7,833 bases of DNA from positions 1-7,833 of the forward strand of contig JAPULM010000286.1 of NCBI GenBank assembly GCA_027294925.1, read 5' to 3'. The stretch is from a bacterium (GTDB lineage: Bacteria; Tectomicrobia; Entotheonellia; Entotheonellales; Entotheonellaceae). The position numbers and the translations under genes were made by a program. Of this stretch, positions 1 to 6,516 are shown piece by piece (position 1 is the first letter of the stretch; the number at the start of each line of letters is the position of its first letter). The notes below the pieces were generated by a model. The model saw only the letters and a list, made by a program, of their open reading frames with translations. It was not told the origin of the DNA and ran no database searches.

Positions 1-720
1 ACAGCTCAGGGGGAGGAGGTTGCCCTGGCAAATTTCTACCAATATCTTGACGACACCGCAGAACTCAGCGGGCGGCAGCGGCGGCGGCGTGCCCGGACAC
101 TGTTGGACAGCCTACGCGCCATTGGCGAGCCAGCAATAACCGCGCTGCTGAGGGTGTTAGAGGAGAGGCTTGACATACGTGAGCGGAGCTCTGCGGCCCG
201 CTTACTTGGGGCGCTTCAGGCTCCGCAGGCGCTGCCCGCCTTGCAGGAGGTGCTTGAAACCGAAGGCGACCTCATGTTACGGCGCGCCGCTGCCCGGGGC
301 CTCTCCCGACTCCAGCTGCTAGAAAGCGTTCCGGTTCTAGAAACCGTCCTGGCAGACGGGCAGGAAGACCGTTTTGTGCGTATGAGCGCCGCCTATGGAT
401 TGGCGCAGATGGGGGAAACGCAGGGCGTTTCCGGCCTGGAGCAGATTTTTACCGAATCCACTGAGGATGGCCGTGGTCATTATCTGGCTTTTCGGGCCCT
501 GAGGTCTATCAAAAGTGCCCAGTCTGTACCGCTGATGCGTGAGGTTGTCACCTCGGAAGCTGAGGTCATGTACCGTGTGGGAGCGATCCAATTTCTTGCC
601 GAGCATGGCGACCAGGACGCCGTACCGATGCTGCAGCAGGTGATGGCGTCTCAGGATGAGCAGCAATCGGTTCGCGAAGCAGCCGAGCGTGCCCTGGTAA
701 CGATCACCAACGGCAGGTAG
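1..720 (+). CDS. HEAT-repeat (PBS-lyase-like) protein, C-terminal part, 5' end outside window
   Basis: The frame is open from the first base, so this is the last 239 codons of a longer gene. A TTG at 103 could act as a start but has no convincing Shine-Dalgarno site, and the upstream codons read as normal protein. About six consecutive HEAT-like helical repeats of 31-33 residues cover visible residues 40-237. Each has the helix A / turn / helix B pattern, with recurring features such as 'AVPMLQQV' followed by 'REAAERAL' and 'SVPVLETVL' followed by 'SAAYGLAQMG'. Such repeats form a curved solenoid used for protein-protein interaction, and in bacteria they are often fused to sensory, enzymatic or lyase-like modules. 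No catalytic motif, signal peptide or membrane segment is visible here, so the partner and function are unknown. The region before the repeats is very Arg-rich (residues 25-32). The gene converges on the minus-strand hydroxylase at 858. Confidence 0.85.
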   Translation, partial: TAQGEEVALANFYQYLDDTAELSGRQRRRRARTLLDSLRAIGEPAITALLRVLEERLDIRERSSAARLLGALQAPQALPALQEVLETEGDLMLRRAAARGLSRLQLLESVPVLETVLADGQEDRFVRMSAAYGLAQMGETQGVSGLEQIFTESTEDGRGHYLAFRALRSIKSAQSVPLMREVVTSEAEVMYRVGAIQFLAEHGDQDAVPMLQQVMASQDEQQSVREAAERALVTITNGR

Positions 721-766
721 GGGGGAGCACTTAGGTCTTTTGAATGGCACGAACGTTTCCCTTGCG

Positions 767-820
767 GGCGGACAAAAAGAGGCTTTATAAGTGCCTAGAC
801 AAAAGTTTTTCCGCCTTTTA
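767..820 (+). terminator. Putative hairpin terminator between convergent genes
   Basis: GGCGGACAAAAA (767-778) pairs with TTTTTCCGCC (806-815), leaving one bulged C. The run CTTTTA follows on the plus strand, so it resembles a terminator for the HEAT gene. The 27-nt loop contains a smaller AGGC/GCCT stem (780-783 with 793-796). The A-run next to the left arm would give a short U-rich tail in the minus direction, so the element might also stop transcription of the hydroxylase. The long loop and short U-run make it a weak candidate. The rest of the 137-bp gap shows only two short stems (821-838 and 838-849). Confidence 0.35.
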
Positions 821-857
821 CCTGCACATATAAACAGGCGCTAAGGCGCACTCCGCA

Positions 858-1709
858 TTATGTCTGGTTACTTATCTCCGTGTCATTGGGGTCGCTCTCC
901 GAGGCTTGCTGGAAGCTGGTATGCCCAAGTTTGGCGACCAACGGCAGCAGCAACAGACCGCCTAGACCGTGAGGCGGCGGGTCACGATAGGCTTGCAAAC
1001 CGATCGCCATCTCAGTGTGGGATTGGCCGGGCTGGGCGCGATAGGTGCCGCACAGCCGGTCCCAGAAGGGGACCGAAAAGCCAAAATTTGAGTTCGTCTC
1101 TGCGACCACCATAGAGTGGTGAATCCGGTGTAGATCTGGCGTGATCACTACCTTACGTAGGATTCGCTCCAGAGCCACGGGCAAGCAGACGTTGCTGTGA
1201 TTAAATTGCGCGGTCGCATTGAGAATGACCTCGAACACGATGACTGCTACCGGAGGTGCCCCCAGGAGGAGTACAAGGGCTGCTTTGTAGAGCATGGACA
1301 GAAAGATTTCGATGGGATGAAAACGCAGACCGGTGGTGACGTCAACGTCCAGGTCGGTATGGTGCACCATGTGTAAGCGCCAGAACACCGGCAAGGCATG
1401 GAACAAGACGTGTTGGATATAGATGGCAAAATCGAGCACCAGCAGACTGAGGACAATATTGCTCCAGAGCGGTAGGTGTAGCAGGGGCAAGACGCCCCAG
1501 CCGCTGTGCTGGGCGAACCAGGCAGCGCTGACGGCCACCGCCCCGACGGTCAGGCGTACGACCAGGGTGTTGAGTGCCATGAGAACCAGGTTGGTGGCCC
1601 AGCGCCAAGTTTTGGTCTGCGACAGCCGCCGGCGCGGACGCCAGACCTCCCAGACCGCCATCATGACGAACACACCCAGAAAGATGCCCAAACGGATGAC
1701 GACTTCCAT
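858..1709 (-). CDS. Sterol desaturase / fatty acid hydroxylase family membrane protein
   Basis: This 283-residue integral membrane protein belongs to the FA_hydroxylase superfamily of di-iron oxygenases, which hydroxylate or desaturate lipid or sterol substrates with O2. The three histidine boxes are intact: H100-x3-H104, H113-x2-HH (116-117) and H194-x2-HH (197-198). Additional family histidines sit at H131 (RFHP) and H171 (FNHSN). Hydrophobic spans near residues 3-20, 39-65, 82-101 and 135-165 suit four membrane passes with the histidines on the cytosolic face. The length is normal and no family residue appears to be missing. The ATG is preceded by a weak GA-rich site (AGAGAAAG, complement of 1713-1720). 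The C-terminal tail after about residue 265 is polar and unconserved. It carries Asp-Pro-Pro-Pro at 243-246, a motif of the kind that stalls ribosomes lacking EF-P. It lies 91 bp downstream of the cyclase on the same strand, with a large inverted repeat between them, so co-transcription is uncertain. The substrate cannot be assigned. Confidence 0.9.
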   Translation of the reverse strand: MEVVIRLGIFLGVFVMMAVWEVWRPRRRLSQTKTWRWATNLVLMALNTLVVRLTVGAVAVSAAWFAQHSGWGVLPLLHLPLWSNIVLSLLVLDFAIYIQHVLFHALPVFWRLHMVHHTDLDVDVTTGLRFHPIEIFLSMLYKAALVLLLGAPPVAVIVFEVILNATAQFNHSNVCLPVALERILRKVVITPDLHRIHHSMVVAETNSNFGFSVPFWDRLCGTYRAQPGQSHTEMAIGLQAYRDPPPHGLGGLLLLPLVAKLGHTSFQQASESDPNDTEISNQT

Positions 1710-1732
1710 ATGCTTTCTCTATGGTGCTGGTA

Positions 1733-1778
1733 ACGAAACCCAGCAGCCCTGCCGCGTCCTAGAAATGTTGGGTTTCGT
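1733..1778. repeat. Long inverted repeat between cyclase and hydroxylase genes
   Basis: ACGAAACCCA (1733-1742) is the exact reverse complement of TGGGTTTCGT (1769-1778). The stem extends inward three more pairs, through one G-T wobble, to about 13 bp with a 20-nt loop (1746-1765). It begins 22 nt after the cyclase stop and ends 23 nt before the hydroxylase start. Neither strand has a U-run after it, so it is not a standard intrinsic terminator. It could be a transcript-stabilising or attenuating hairpin, or an operator upstream of the hydroxylase. The structure is certain; its role is inference. Confidence 0.7.
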
Positions 1779-1800
1779 CTCTCAACACAACCTACGACGG

Positions 1801-3423
1801 CTATTGCGCCGTATGTGCACCCAGTACTTCGATCACTTGGATGGGCTGGGTTTTGCCCCGCACCGGAAGCACCGCTTGCTTACCGAACGCAAATCGATCC
1901 TCCAGTTGCGCCGCGGTGGCATCGGTGATGAGGATGGCCGCGCCCACCTCCTTGGTTAAACCCTGCACCCGACTGGCGAGATTCACCGCATCGCCCACCA
2001 CCCCATATTCGACACGCGTATCAGGACCGATGCAGCCGGTGACCACTTCACCAGTGTGAATGCCAATCCCAATACGCAGCGCGTCTTCGCCTCGCTCCCG
2101 CTGGTGCTGATTGAATCTGTCGAGCCGGGTTAGCATGTCGAGCGCCGTCTGTACGGCTCGAATAGGGGCCTCAGCATGCTGCACTGGCGCCCCAAACAGC
2201 GCCATGACGCCGTCACCGGTGAATTGTTTGACGATCCCACCATGCGACTCAACGGCAGCCACCATTTCGGTGAAAAACCGGTTGAGCATTTGTAACAGCA
2301 CGTCGGGCGCGGTTCGTTCACTCAAATTGGTGAAGCCGCGAATGTCCTGAAACAGAATCGTCACGTCCCGGAGTTCGCCCTGCATGGGCACCCGATTGTC
2401 TAATACGGCAGCCGCGACATCCTGCGACACAAAGCGTCCGAAGGTGTCTTTGATCACCTCTCGCTCTCGTAGACCCAAGACCATGGCATTAAAGCCCGTT
2501 CCGAGATCGAGGAATTCATCGGTCGTGCGCGGACGCCATAGCTGCGACAGATCACCTTCGAGAACGCGCTGCATGTGGCTGAGAAATTCCTCGATCGAAT
2601 GCCGTACGCGCCGGGACAACAGCGTCACGATGACGGCGCTAATCGCCGTGTTGAGCACGATGAGCAAGACGATCCATACACTGAGCGTGTAAAACTGGGA
2701 GGGTTCGGGGGTGGCGCCATTGGATGTGGCAATCTTCAGGTAGACCGACGCCCCCAGGACAAACATCGGCATGAGGCTGACAAAAAACAGCAGCCAGCCC
2801 AGCTGGACACCTGCGGAGGTGCGGATGATCGCAGGCGTCTCGGATTGAAATCCGAACAACAAACACATCACCTCGTGCGGTGACGCAGGGGGGACGTCAG
2901 TCGTCAGCGGTTGATCGTGGGTCGATACGAGTTGGGCCAGGACGTCGCGCACGCATCGGTCGATGAGAAAATACTCCACGATCGCATGCGGTGCCGCGGT
3001 GATTGGCCATAGGGACCACATCACGAAAAACTGCCACCAGGTGAACCCGAGAGCTGCAATCTGGTTGGCGAGTATACAAAGGATAGTCCCTGGCAGCAAG
3101 ATCGATGGGGCATGAATGGTCAACACGCGCAGCAGGGTGAGAATCGGCAAGTTCAGCGCCTGGACGTAGGCCCTACGCATCGCATCATGTGAGACAGCTT
3201 GTCCGATTTTCAATGCCTTGCACACCGCGTCAATGGGCCGAGTATGCCGGATAATCAGCCAGCGATCGACCCCATACATAAGCGCCACAGGCAACGGCGC
3301 GATGACCAGCAAGCCCCGAATCTGTTCGAAGCGAAGTTCAAGCCCCATGATGAACAGCACAAAGGCCTCGAGCACCGCCAGGCATGAGCCTATCCAATAG
3401 ATGCGTATGGCTTGCTGCCGCAT
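1801..3423 (-). CDS. Membrane class III adenylate/guanylate cyclase (6 TM - HAMP - CHD)
   Basis: The protein has 540 residues from the chosen ATG and converts ATP (or GTP) to a cyclic nucleotide. Counted from that start, about six hydrophobic spans (near 8-28, 36-51, 91-118, 121-143, 206-228 and 245-269) precede a HAMP linker (about 270-320) and a cytosolic cyclase homology domain (about 350-540). This layout matches the mycobacterial Rv1318c type. Metal-binding aspartates are D360 (FQDIRGF) and D404 (FTGDGVMALFG), the base-selecting lysine is K399, and the transition-state residues are N481 and R485 (GDAVNLASR). The second base-selecting position, usually Asp or Thr, is Gly474 (EYGVVGD), so substrate choice is less certain. 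The ATG at 3423 has AGGGG 7 nt upstream and a promoter-like pair behind it. An alternative ATG at 3549, with AGGAAG upstream, would add 42 polar residues without domain character and would put that promoter inside the coding region. Confidence 0.88.
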   Translation of the reverse strand: MRQQAIRIYWIGSCLAVLEAFVLFIMGLELRFEQIRGLLVIAPLPVALMYGVDRWLIIRHTRPIDAVCKALKIGQAVSHDAMRRAYVQALNLPILTLLRVLTIHAPSILLPGTILCILANQIAALGFTWWQFFVMWSLWPITAAPHAIVEYFLIDRCVRDVLAQLVSTHDQPLTTDVPPASPHEVMCLLFGFQSETPAIIRTSAGVQLGWLLFFVSLMPMFVLGASVYLKIATSNGATPEPSQFYTLSVWIVLLIVLNTAISAVIVTLLSRRVRHSIEEFLSHMQRVLEGDLSQLWRPRTTDEFLDLGTGFNAMVLGLREREVIKDTFGRFVSQDVAAAVLDNRVPMQGELRDVTILFQDIRGFTNLSERTAPDVLLQMLNRFFTEMVAAVESHGGIVKQFTGDGVMALFGAPVQHAEAPIRAVQTALDMLTRLDRFNQHQRERGEDALRIGIGIHTGEVVTGCIGPDTRVEYGVVGDAVNLASRVQGLTKEVGAAILITDATAAQLEDRFAFGKQAVLPVRGKTQPIQVIEVLGAHTAQ

Positions 3424-3452
3424 GGTTGTACCCCTGTTCGCAGCGGTTGAGA

Positions 3453-3491
3453 TGACGTCATATGCTACGGCTTTGTGCGAGAGGGAGTCAA
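3453..3491 (-). promoter_or_regulatory. Putative cyclase promoter with overlapping TGACGTCA palindrome
   Basis: On the minus strand TTGACT (3491-3486) and TAGCAT (3467-3462) are separated by 18 bp. They match the sigma-70 consensus at 5/6 and 4/6 positions. Transcription would begin near 3455 and leave a leader of about 32 nt carrying the AGGGG ribosome site before the ATG at 3423. A perfect 8-bp palindrome, TGACGTCA (3453-3460), sits on the expected start point, where a repressor could block the polymerase. This is motif matching only. Confidence 0.4.
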
Positions 3492-3613
3492 GTATGAAGC
3501 GATTGGATGTCCCGTGCAAAGGCGTTTTATACGTAAGCGGCGCTTGCATGCCATACTTCCTGCCACTAAGCGCGAAGCAAGGCTCGATTCGGATTGACGC
3601 TCCAAATTTACAA

Positions 3614-3643
3614 TTGTTGTGCTATCCTGGTAAGCTCTATTAT
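3614..3643 (+). promoter_or_regulatory. Putative promoter for the efp cluster
   Basis: TTGTTG (3614-3619), an 18-bp spacer and TATTAT (3638-3643, 5/6 to TATAAT) form a plausible sigma-70 promoter. They lie in a locally AT-rich stretch that stands out from the surrounding sequence. The leader to the efp start would be about 55 nt. The palindrome ACAATTGT (3610-3617) overlaps the -35 box. An upstream TTGACG (3594-3599) is an alternative -35 but has no well-placed -10. Confidence 0.4.
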
Positions 3644-3690
3644 TGCCTATGAGATTATGTTAGTTTGTTCAATCGTGTTAAGTTAGCAGC

Positions 3691-3696
3691 GGAGGA
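3691..3696 (+). promoter_or_regulatory. Strong ribosome binding site of efp
   Basis: GGAGGA lies 9 nt before the ATG at 3706. It fixes the efp start and predicts efficient translation, as expected for an abundant translation factor. Confidence 0.7.
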
Positions 3697-3705
3697 TCGT
3701 CCAGC

Positions 3706-4266
3706 ATGCAAGCAACACAAATTCGACGTGGCCAAATCATCGAGATAGACGGTGCCCCCTGTCGGGTGATGGATTTTCGCCATGTCACACCCGGCAAAGG
3801 GAAGGCCATTGTGCAGACGCGCCTACGCAATCTACGCACCGGCAGCTCCTTTGAGCAGCGCTTTCGCTCTACCGAAAATGTGGACCGCGTCATACTTGAG
3901 CAGCAACAATTTGAATATCTCTATCAAGATGGTCCTGAGTATGTCTTCATGAACACAGAGACTTATGACCAGATTAATCTCGACAGCGAGCTTTTAGGTA
4001 ACGCAACTGATTATCTACTGCCGAATACACAGATCACCGTCGAATTTTACCAAGAAGAACCCATTGGCATCACACCGCCAGCAAGCGTCGACTTGAAAGT
4101 AATGGAGACCGAACCCAGTATGAAAGGAGCAACAGCCGCCTCGCATAATAAACCGGCAACTTTGGAGACCGGTTTAGTGGTGCAAGTACCGGCTTTTATT
4201 GAAGTAGGCGACGTCATCAGAGTAGATACGAGTGAGGGAGCCTACCTCGAACGGGCCAAAAATTAA
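3706..4266 (+). CDS. efp: Translation elongation factor P
   Basis: The 186 residues are the usual EF-P length. EF-P binds between the ribosomal P and E sites and relieves stalling at consecutive prolines. All three domains are present: an N-terminal KOW-like barrel (about 2-60), a central OB domain (about 65-125) and a C-terminal OB domain (about 129-184) with the family signature region [14 protein letters not shown] and a GAYLER-like end. The ribosome-facing loop reads HVTPGKGKA, with Lys31 at the tip where E. coli EF-P is beta-lysylated at Lys34. Any modification should therefore be on lysine and not of the arginine-rhamnose type. The residue before the PGKG loop is Thr28, where many EF-Ps have Lys. 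The gene heads a tight plus-strand cluster with metabolic genes instead of its common peptidase or biotin-carboxylase neighbours. Whether the genome has a second efp cannot be seen here. Confidence 0.95.
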   Translation: MQATQIRRGQIIEIDGAPCRVMDFRHVTPGKGKAIVQTRLRNLRTGSSFEQRFRSTENVDRVILEQQQFEYLYQDGPEYVFMNTETYDQINLDSELLGNATDYLLPNTQITVEFYQEEPIGITPPASVDLKVMETEPSMKGATAASHNKPATLETGLVVQVPAFIEVGDVIRVDTSEGAYLERAKN

Positions 4267-4291
4267 CAGGTACTGTGCTTAACGCCCGGGT

Positions 4292-4296
4292 GGGAG
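4292..4296 (+). promoter_or_regulatory. Ribosome binding site deciding the start of the ACAD-like gene
   Basis: GGGAG lies 8 nt before the ATG at 4305. The upstream in-frame GTG at 4275 has no comparable site, and the ACAD N-terminal helix begins right after the ATG, so 4305 is preferred. Confidence 0.6.
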
Positions 4297-4304
4297 ACAG
4301 GCGT

Positions 4305-5531
4305 ATGGACTTTCAAATCACCAAGGACCACGAACAGCTCCGGCAGCGCTGTCGCCAACTCGCTGCAGATTTCGCCACTCGAGCGGCAACGCATGACCGT
4401 GAGGCAAGCCATCCGACAGAAAACTATGCGATCCTACAAAAGGAAGGTTTCTATGCACTGAACGTCCCGCAAGACTTGGGAGGATGGGGTGTAGGACTAC
4501 TGGGTTATTCGCTCGCGGCTGAGGCCTTAGCTCAGGGATGTCCATCAACTGCTCTTTCATTCAATATGCACCTGTCGATTGTAGGGCCACTGATGCAAAG
4601 TGCATTAGTGTCACAGACCACCAAACAACGGATCGCCGACTTGGTGGTAAACGACCGGATGCTGATTGCGGGAAACTTTTCCGAACCAACGACCTCCGGC
4701 CTCCTCGCGACGCCGGCGCCATCAGCGCGTGCCCGGCAGGTGGATGGCGGCTATCGCATTACCGGCCGCAAAGCATTTGCCTCGATGCTGGAAGTGGCCG
4801 ACTATACTGCCGTTTTGGCCTATCCCGATGAAGCCCAAAGCGCTACAGCGGCAATCCTCCTACTGGTGCCTCGTCATGCCAAAGGACGACGCGTTGAGCA
4901 GGTGTGGGATACCCTTGGCATGCGCGCGACTTGCAGTGACTCTCTCATTCTGGAAGATTGCTGGGTGCCGCAAGAAGCCATGCTCGTTCGTTCAGACGAC
5001 ATCGTACCGTTTCGACGCGACAACGCTAACTGGCTATGGGCCTCCTACACCGCCGTCTATCTCGGCGTGGGCGCCGCAGCATACAACGAAGCAGTCAAGA
5101 TGCTAAATGAAAGACACCCTCGCGGCTTCTCGCAATCGATGGCCTACCATCCGGATGTCCGCCGCCAGGTGGCACAGATGAGTGTTGATCTAGAAGCCTC
5201 CAGGCTAATGACATACTACTCAGCCTGGTTGAGCGACACCCAAGGCCCCACACCCGAAACACTTGCAGCGTTCTATCGGGCCAAATACATGGTTGGCGAG
5301 GCGGTAACTCGGATCACCCGCACGGCGCTGACGCTAGGCGGTGCACACGCCATTTTCAAAACGTCGCCAATCGAACAATTGTTTCGAGACGGCGCCATTG
5401 CCCCAATTCAATTCCCGCCGCGCGACTTCTGCCTCTCTAGCCTGGGGACACTTGAACTAGGGCTGGATCCACGTGATATTCTCCCCGCCCTGAAAACCGA
5501 CCAACCGTATGATCACCAAATCATTCGGTGA
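4305..5531 (+). CDS. Acyl-CoA dehydrogenase-fold flavoprotein lacking the usual catalytic Glu
   Basis: The 408 residues show the three-part ACAD fold: an N-terminal helical domain (about 1-120), a middle beta domain (about 121-230) and a C-terminal four-helix domain (about 235-390). FAD-contact features include NFSEPTTSG (124-132), WDTLGMRATCSD (201-212, an ACAD signature) and ALTLGGAHAI (341-350). The segment that carries the catalytic base in MCAD/SCAD (consensus RDxxIYxIYEGT) here reads RDGAIAPIQFPP (361-372), with Phe370 at the Glu position. The alternative Glu of isovaleryl-CoA/long-chain enzymes, in the helix near 240-250, is also not apparent. The protein may therefore be a flavin monooxygenase or oxidase of the DszC/HpaH-like branch, or a dehydrogenase with a displaced base, and need not oxidise acyl-CoA thioesters. 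It follows efp by 38 bp and precedes the hydrolase by 47 bp, consistent with one operon. No signal peptide is seen, so it is cytosolic. Confidence 0.85.
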   Translation: MDFQITKDHEQLRQRCRQLAADFATRAATHDREASHPTENYAILQKEGFYALNVPQDLGGWGVGLLGYSLAAEALAQGCPSTALSFNMHLSIVGPLMQSALVSQTTKQRIADLVVNDRMLIAGNFSEPTTSGLLATPAPSARARQVDGGYRITGRKAFASMLEVADYTAVLAYPDEAQSATAAILLLVPRHAKGRRVEQVWDTLGMRATCSDSLILEDCWVPQEAMLVRSDDIVPFRRDNANWLWASYTAVYLGVGAAAYNEAVKMLNERHPRGFSQSMAYHPDVRRQVAQMSVDLEASRLMTYYSAWLSDTQGPTPETLAAFYRAKYMVGEAVTRITRTALTLGGAHAIFKTSPIEQLFRDGAIAPIQFPPRDFCLSSLGTLELGLDPRDILPALKTDQPYDHQIIR

Positions 5532-5578
5532 GTTCACTCATCCGAACTAACGCCGCCCCCTTTGCTTGAGGAGTAAGT

Positions 5579-6505
5579 ATGCCCAAAACCGTCTCCCCCC
5601 ATTATCAATCGGTGGTCCACAAACCCAAAGACTTTAATGCCTTCTGGGACGGCGTGCAGGATCAAGCGGCGCGCCTTCCGCTTGACCCTGAAATCATCCC
5701 CGAGCCGCTGCGGTCATCGGCCGACATTGATGTCTCCCAGGTGTTTTACACCAGCCTTGATGGCGTACGCATCGCCGCCTGGTATTGCCGCCCCACGCGT
5801 CGGCCTAACAAGGCCCCAGCCATCTTGCTGTTGCCGGGCTATCAAATGGATCCGCCGATTCCCAAAGAATGGGCACGCCAGGGCTATATCGCCCTATGCG
5901 TGGCGCCACGGGGCAAACTGCGCAGCATGCGCCAGTTCAATCCTGGCTATCCAAATCTATTAACCTACAATATTACGGACCGGCATACCTATACCTATCG
6001 CGGCTTCTATATGGACACCTGGCGCGGAGTTGACTTTTTGCTGTCGCGCCCTGAGGTCGCGTCGACTCGCATCGGCATAACGGGCAACAGTCAAGGCGGC
6101 GGTCTAACCATCACCACAGCCGCCATGCGACCAGAGGTGCGGGCGGCAGCGGCAGGCGCGCCGTATCTCTGCGGCATGATGGATGCGATCGCACTCACGC
6201 ATACCTATCCGTATGAGGAGATCAACGACTACCTGCGTTTACATCCCGATCACCGCCACACCGTAAGCGAAACCCTCGCTTACTTCGATGGCTTCAACTT
6301 TGCCGATCAAATTCGCTGTCCGATCATCGTCAATATTGGTCTGCAGGACAACGTCTGTCCGCCCGAAACCGGATACGCTCTATTCAATAAGATTGGCGCC
6401 ATAGACAAGCAGCTCTACACCTATGACGGCCATGGTCATGATGCCGGACGACACCAGCACAGCGCGATCGTGCAGCAGTTCTTCGCGCAACACCTGCTTT
6501 CGTGA
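5579..6505 (+). CDS. AXE1/CE7-like alpha/beta hydrolase (acetyl xylan esterase / cephalosporin C deacetylase family), triad intact
   Basis: The 308-residue cytosolic protein has no signal peptide. The N-terminal HKPKDFNAFWDG (14-25) is typical of the AXE1 family, followed by strand ILLLPGYQ (82-89). The nucleophile elbow is G169-N-S171-Q-G173, the acid is Asp257 (GLQDNVCPP), and the base is probably His287 (YDGHGHDAG). Known CE7 members remove acetyl groups from xylo-oligosaccharides and cephalosporin C. Two family markers differ here: the RGQ motif is RGK (111-113) and the His-Glu near the C-terminus is His-Asp (287-288). This points to a diverged branch with an unknown ester substrate. The ATG has GAGGAG 5 nt upstream. 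A DPP motif (91-93) could require EF-P. A diverged paralogue follows 11 bp downstream. It could instead be a peptidase- or dienelactone-hydrolase-like enzyme, but the CE7 landmarks favour an esterase. Confidence 0.85.
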   Translation: MPKTVSPHYQSVVHKPKDFNAFWDGVQDQAARLPLDPEIIPEPLRSSADIDVSQVFYTSLDGVRIAAWYCRPTRRPNKAPAILLLPGYQMDPPIPKEWARQGYIALCVAPRGKLRSMRQFNPGYPNLLTYNITDRHTYTYRGFYMDTWRGVDFLLSRPEVASTRIGITGNSQGGGLTITTAAMRPEVRAAAAGAPYLCGMMDAIALTHTYPYEEINDYLRLHPDHRHTVSETLAYFDGFNFADQIRCPIIVNIGLQDNVCPPETGYALFNKIGAIDKQLYTYDGHGHDAGRHQHSAIVQQFFAQHLLS

Positions 6506-6509
6506 GAGG
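6505..6509 (+). promoter_or_regulatory. Ribosome binding site deciding the start of the second hydrolase-like gene
   Basis: AGAGG lies 7 nt before the ATG at 6517 and overlaps the stop of the preceding gene. A GTG at 6502 would give a GTGA overlap start, but it has no Shine-Dalgarno site. The protein aligned to its paralogue begins at the ATG. Confidence 0.55.
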
Positions 6510-6516
6510 TATCCGC

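Noticed and set aside
103..105. TTG at 103 as start of the HEAT protein
   Set aside because: The frame stays open to base 1 with protein-like sequence, and no Shine-Dalgarno site precedes the TTG.
337..750. Minus-strand open frame of 137 codons opposite the HEAT gene
   Set aside because: The plus-strand frame has clear HEAT repeats, while the opposite frame has no family character.
1423..1959. Open frame of 178 codons on the plus strand
   Set aside because: It runs antisense across the ends of the hydroxylase and cyclase genes and through the inverted repeat. It is low in complexity, rich in Arg/Thr/Ser and without a recognisable domain, so it is a shadow of the minus-strand genes.
3401..3652. 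Plus-strand open frame of 83 codons in the divergent region
   Set aside because: It overlaps the cyclase start and both promoter candidates, and shows no domain or convincing ribosome site.
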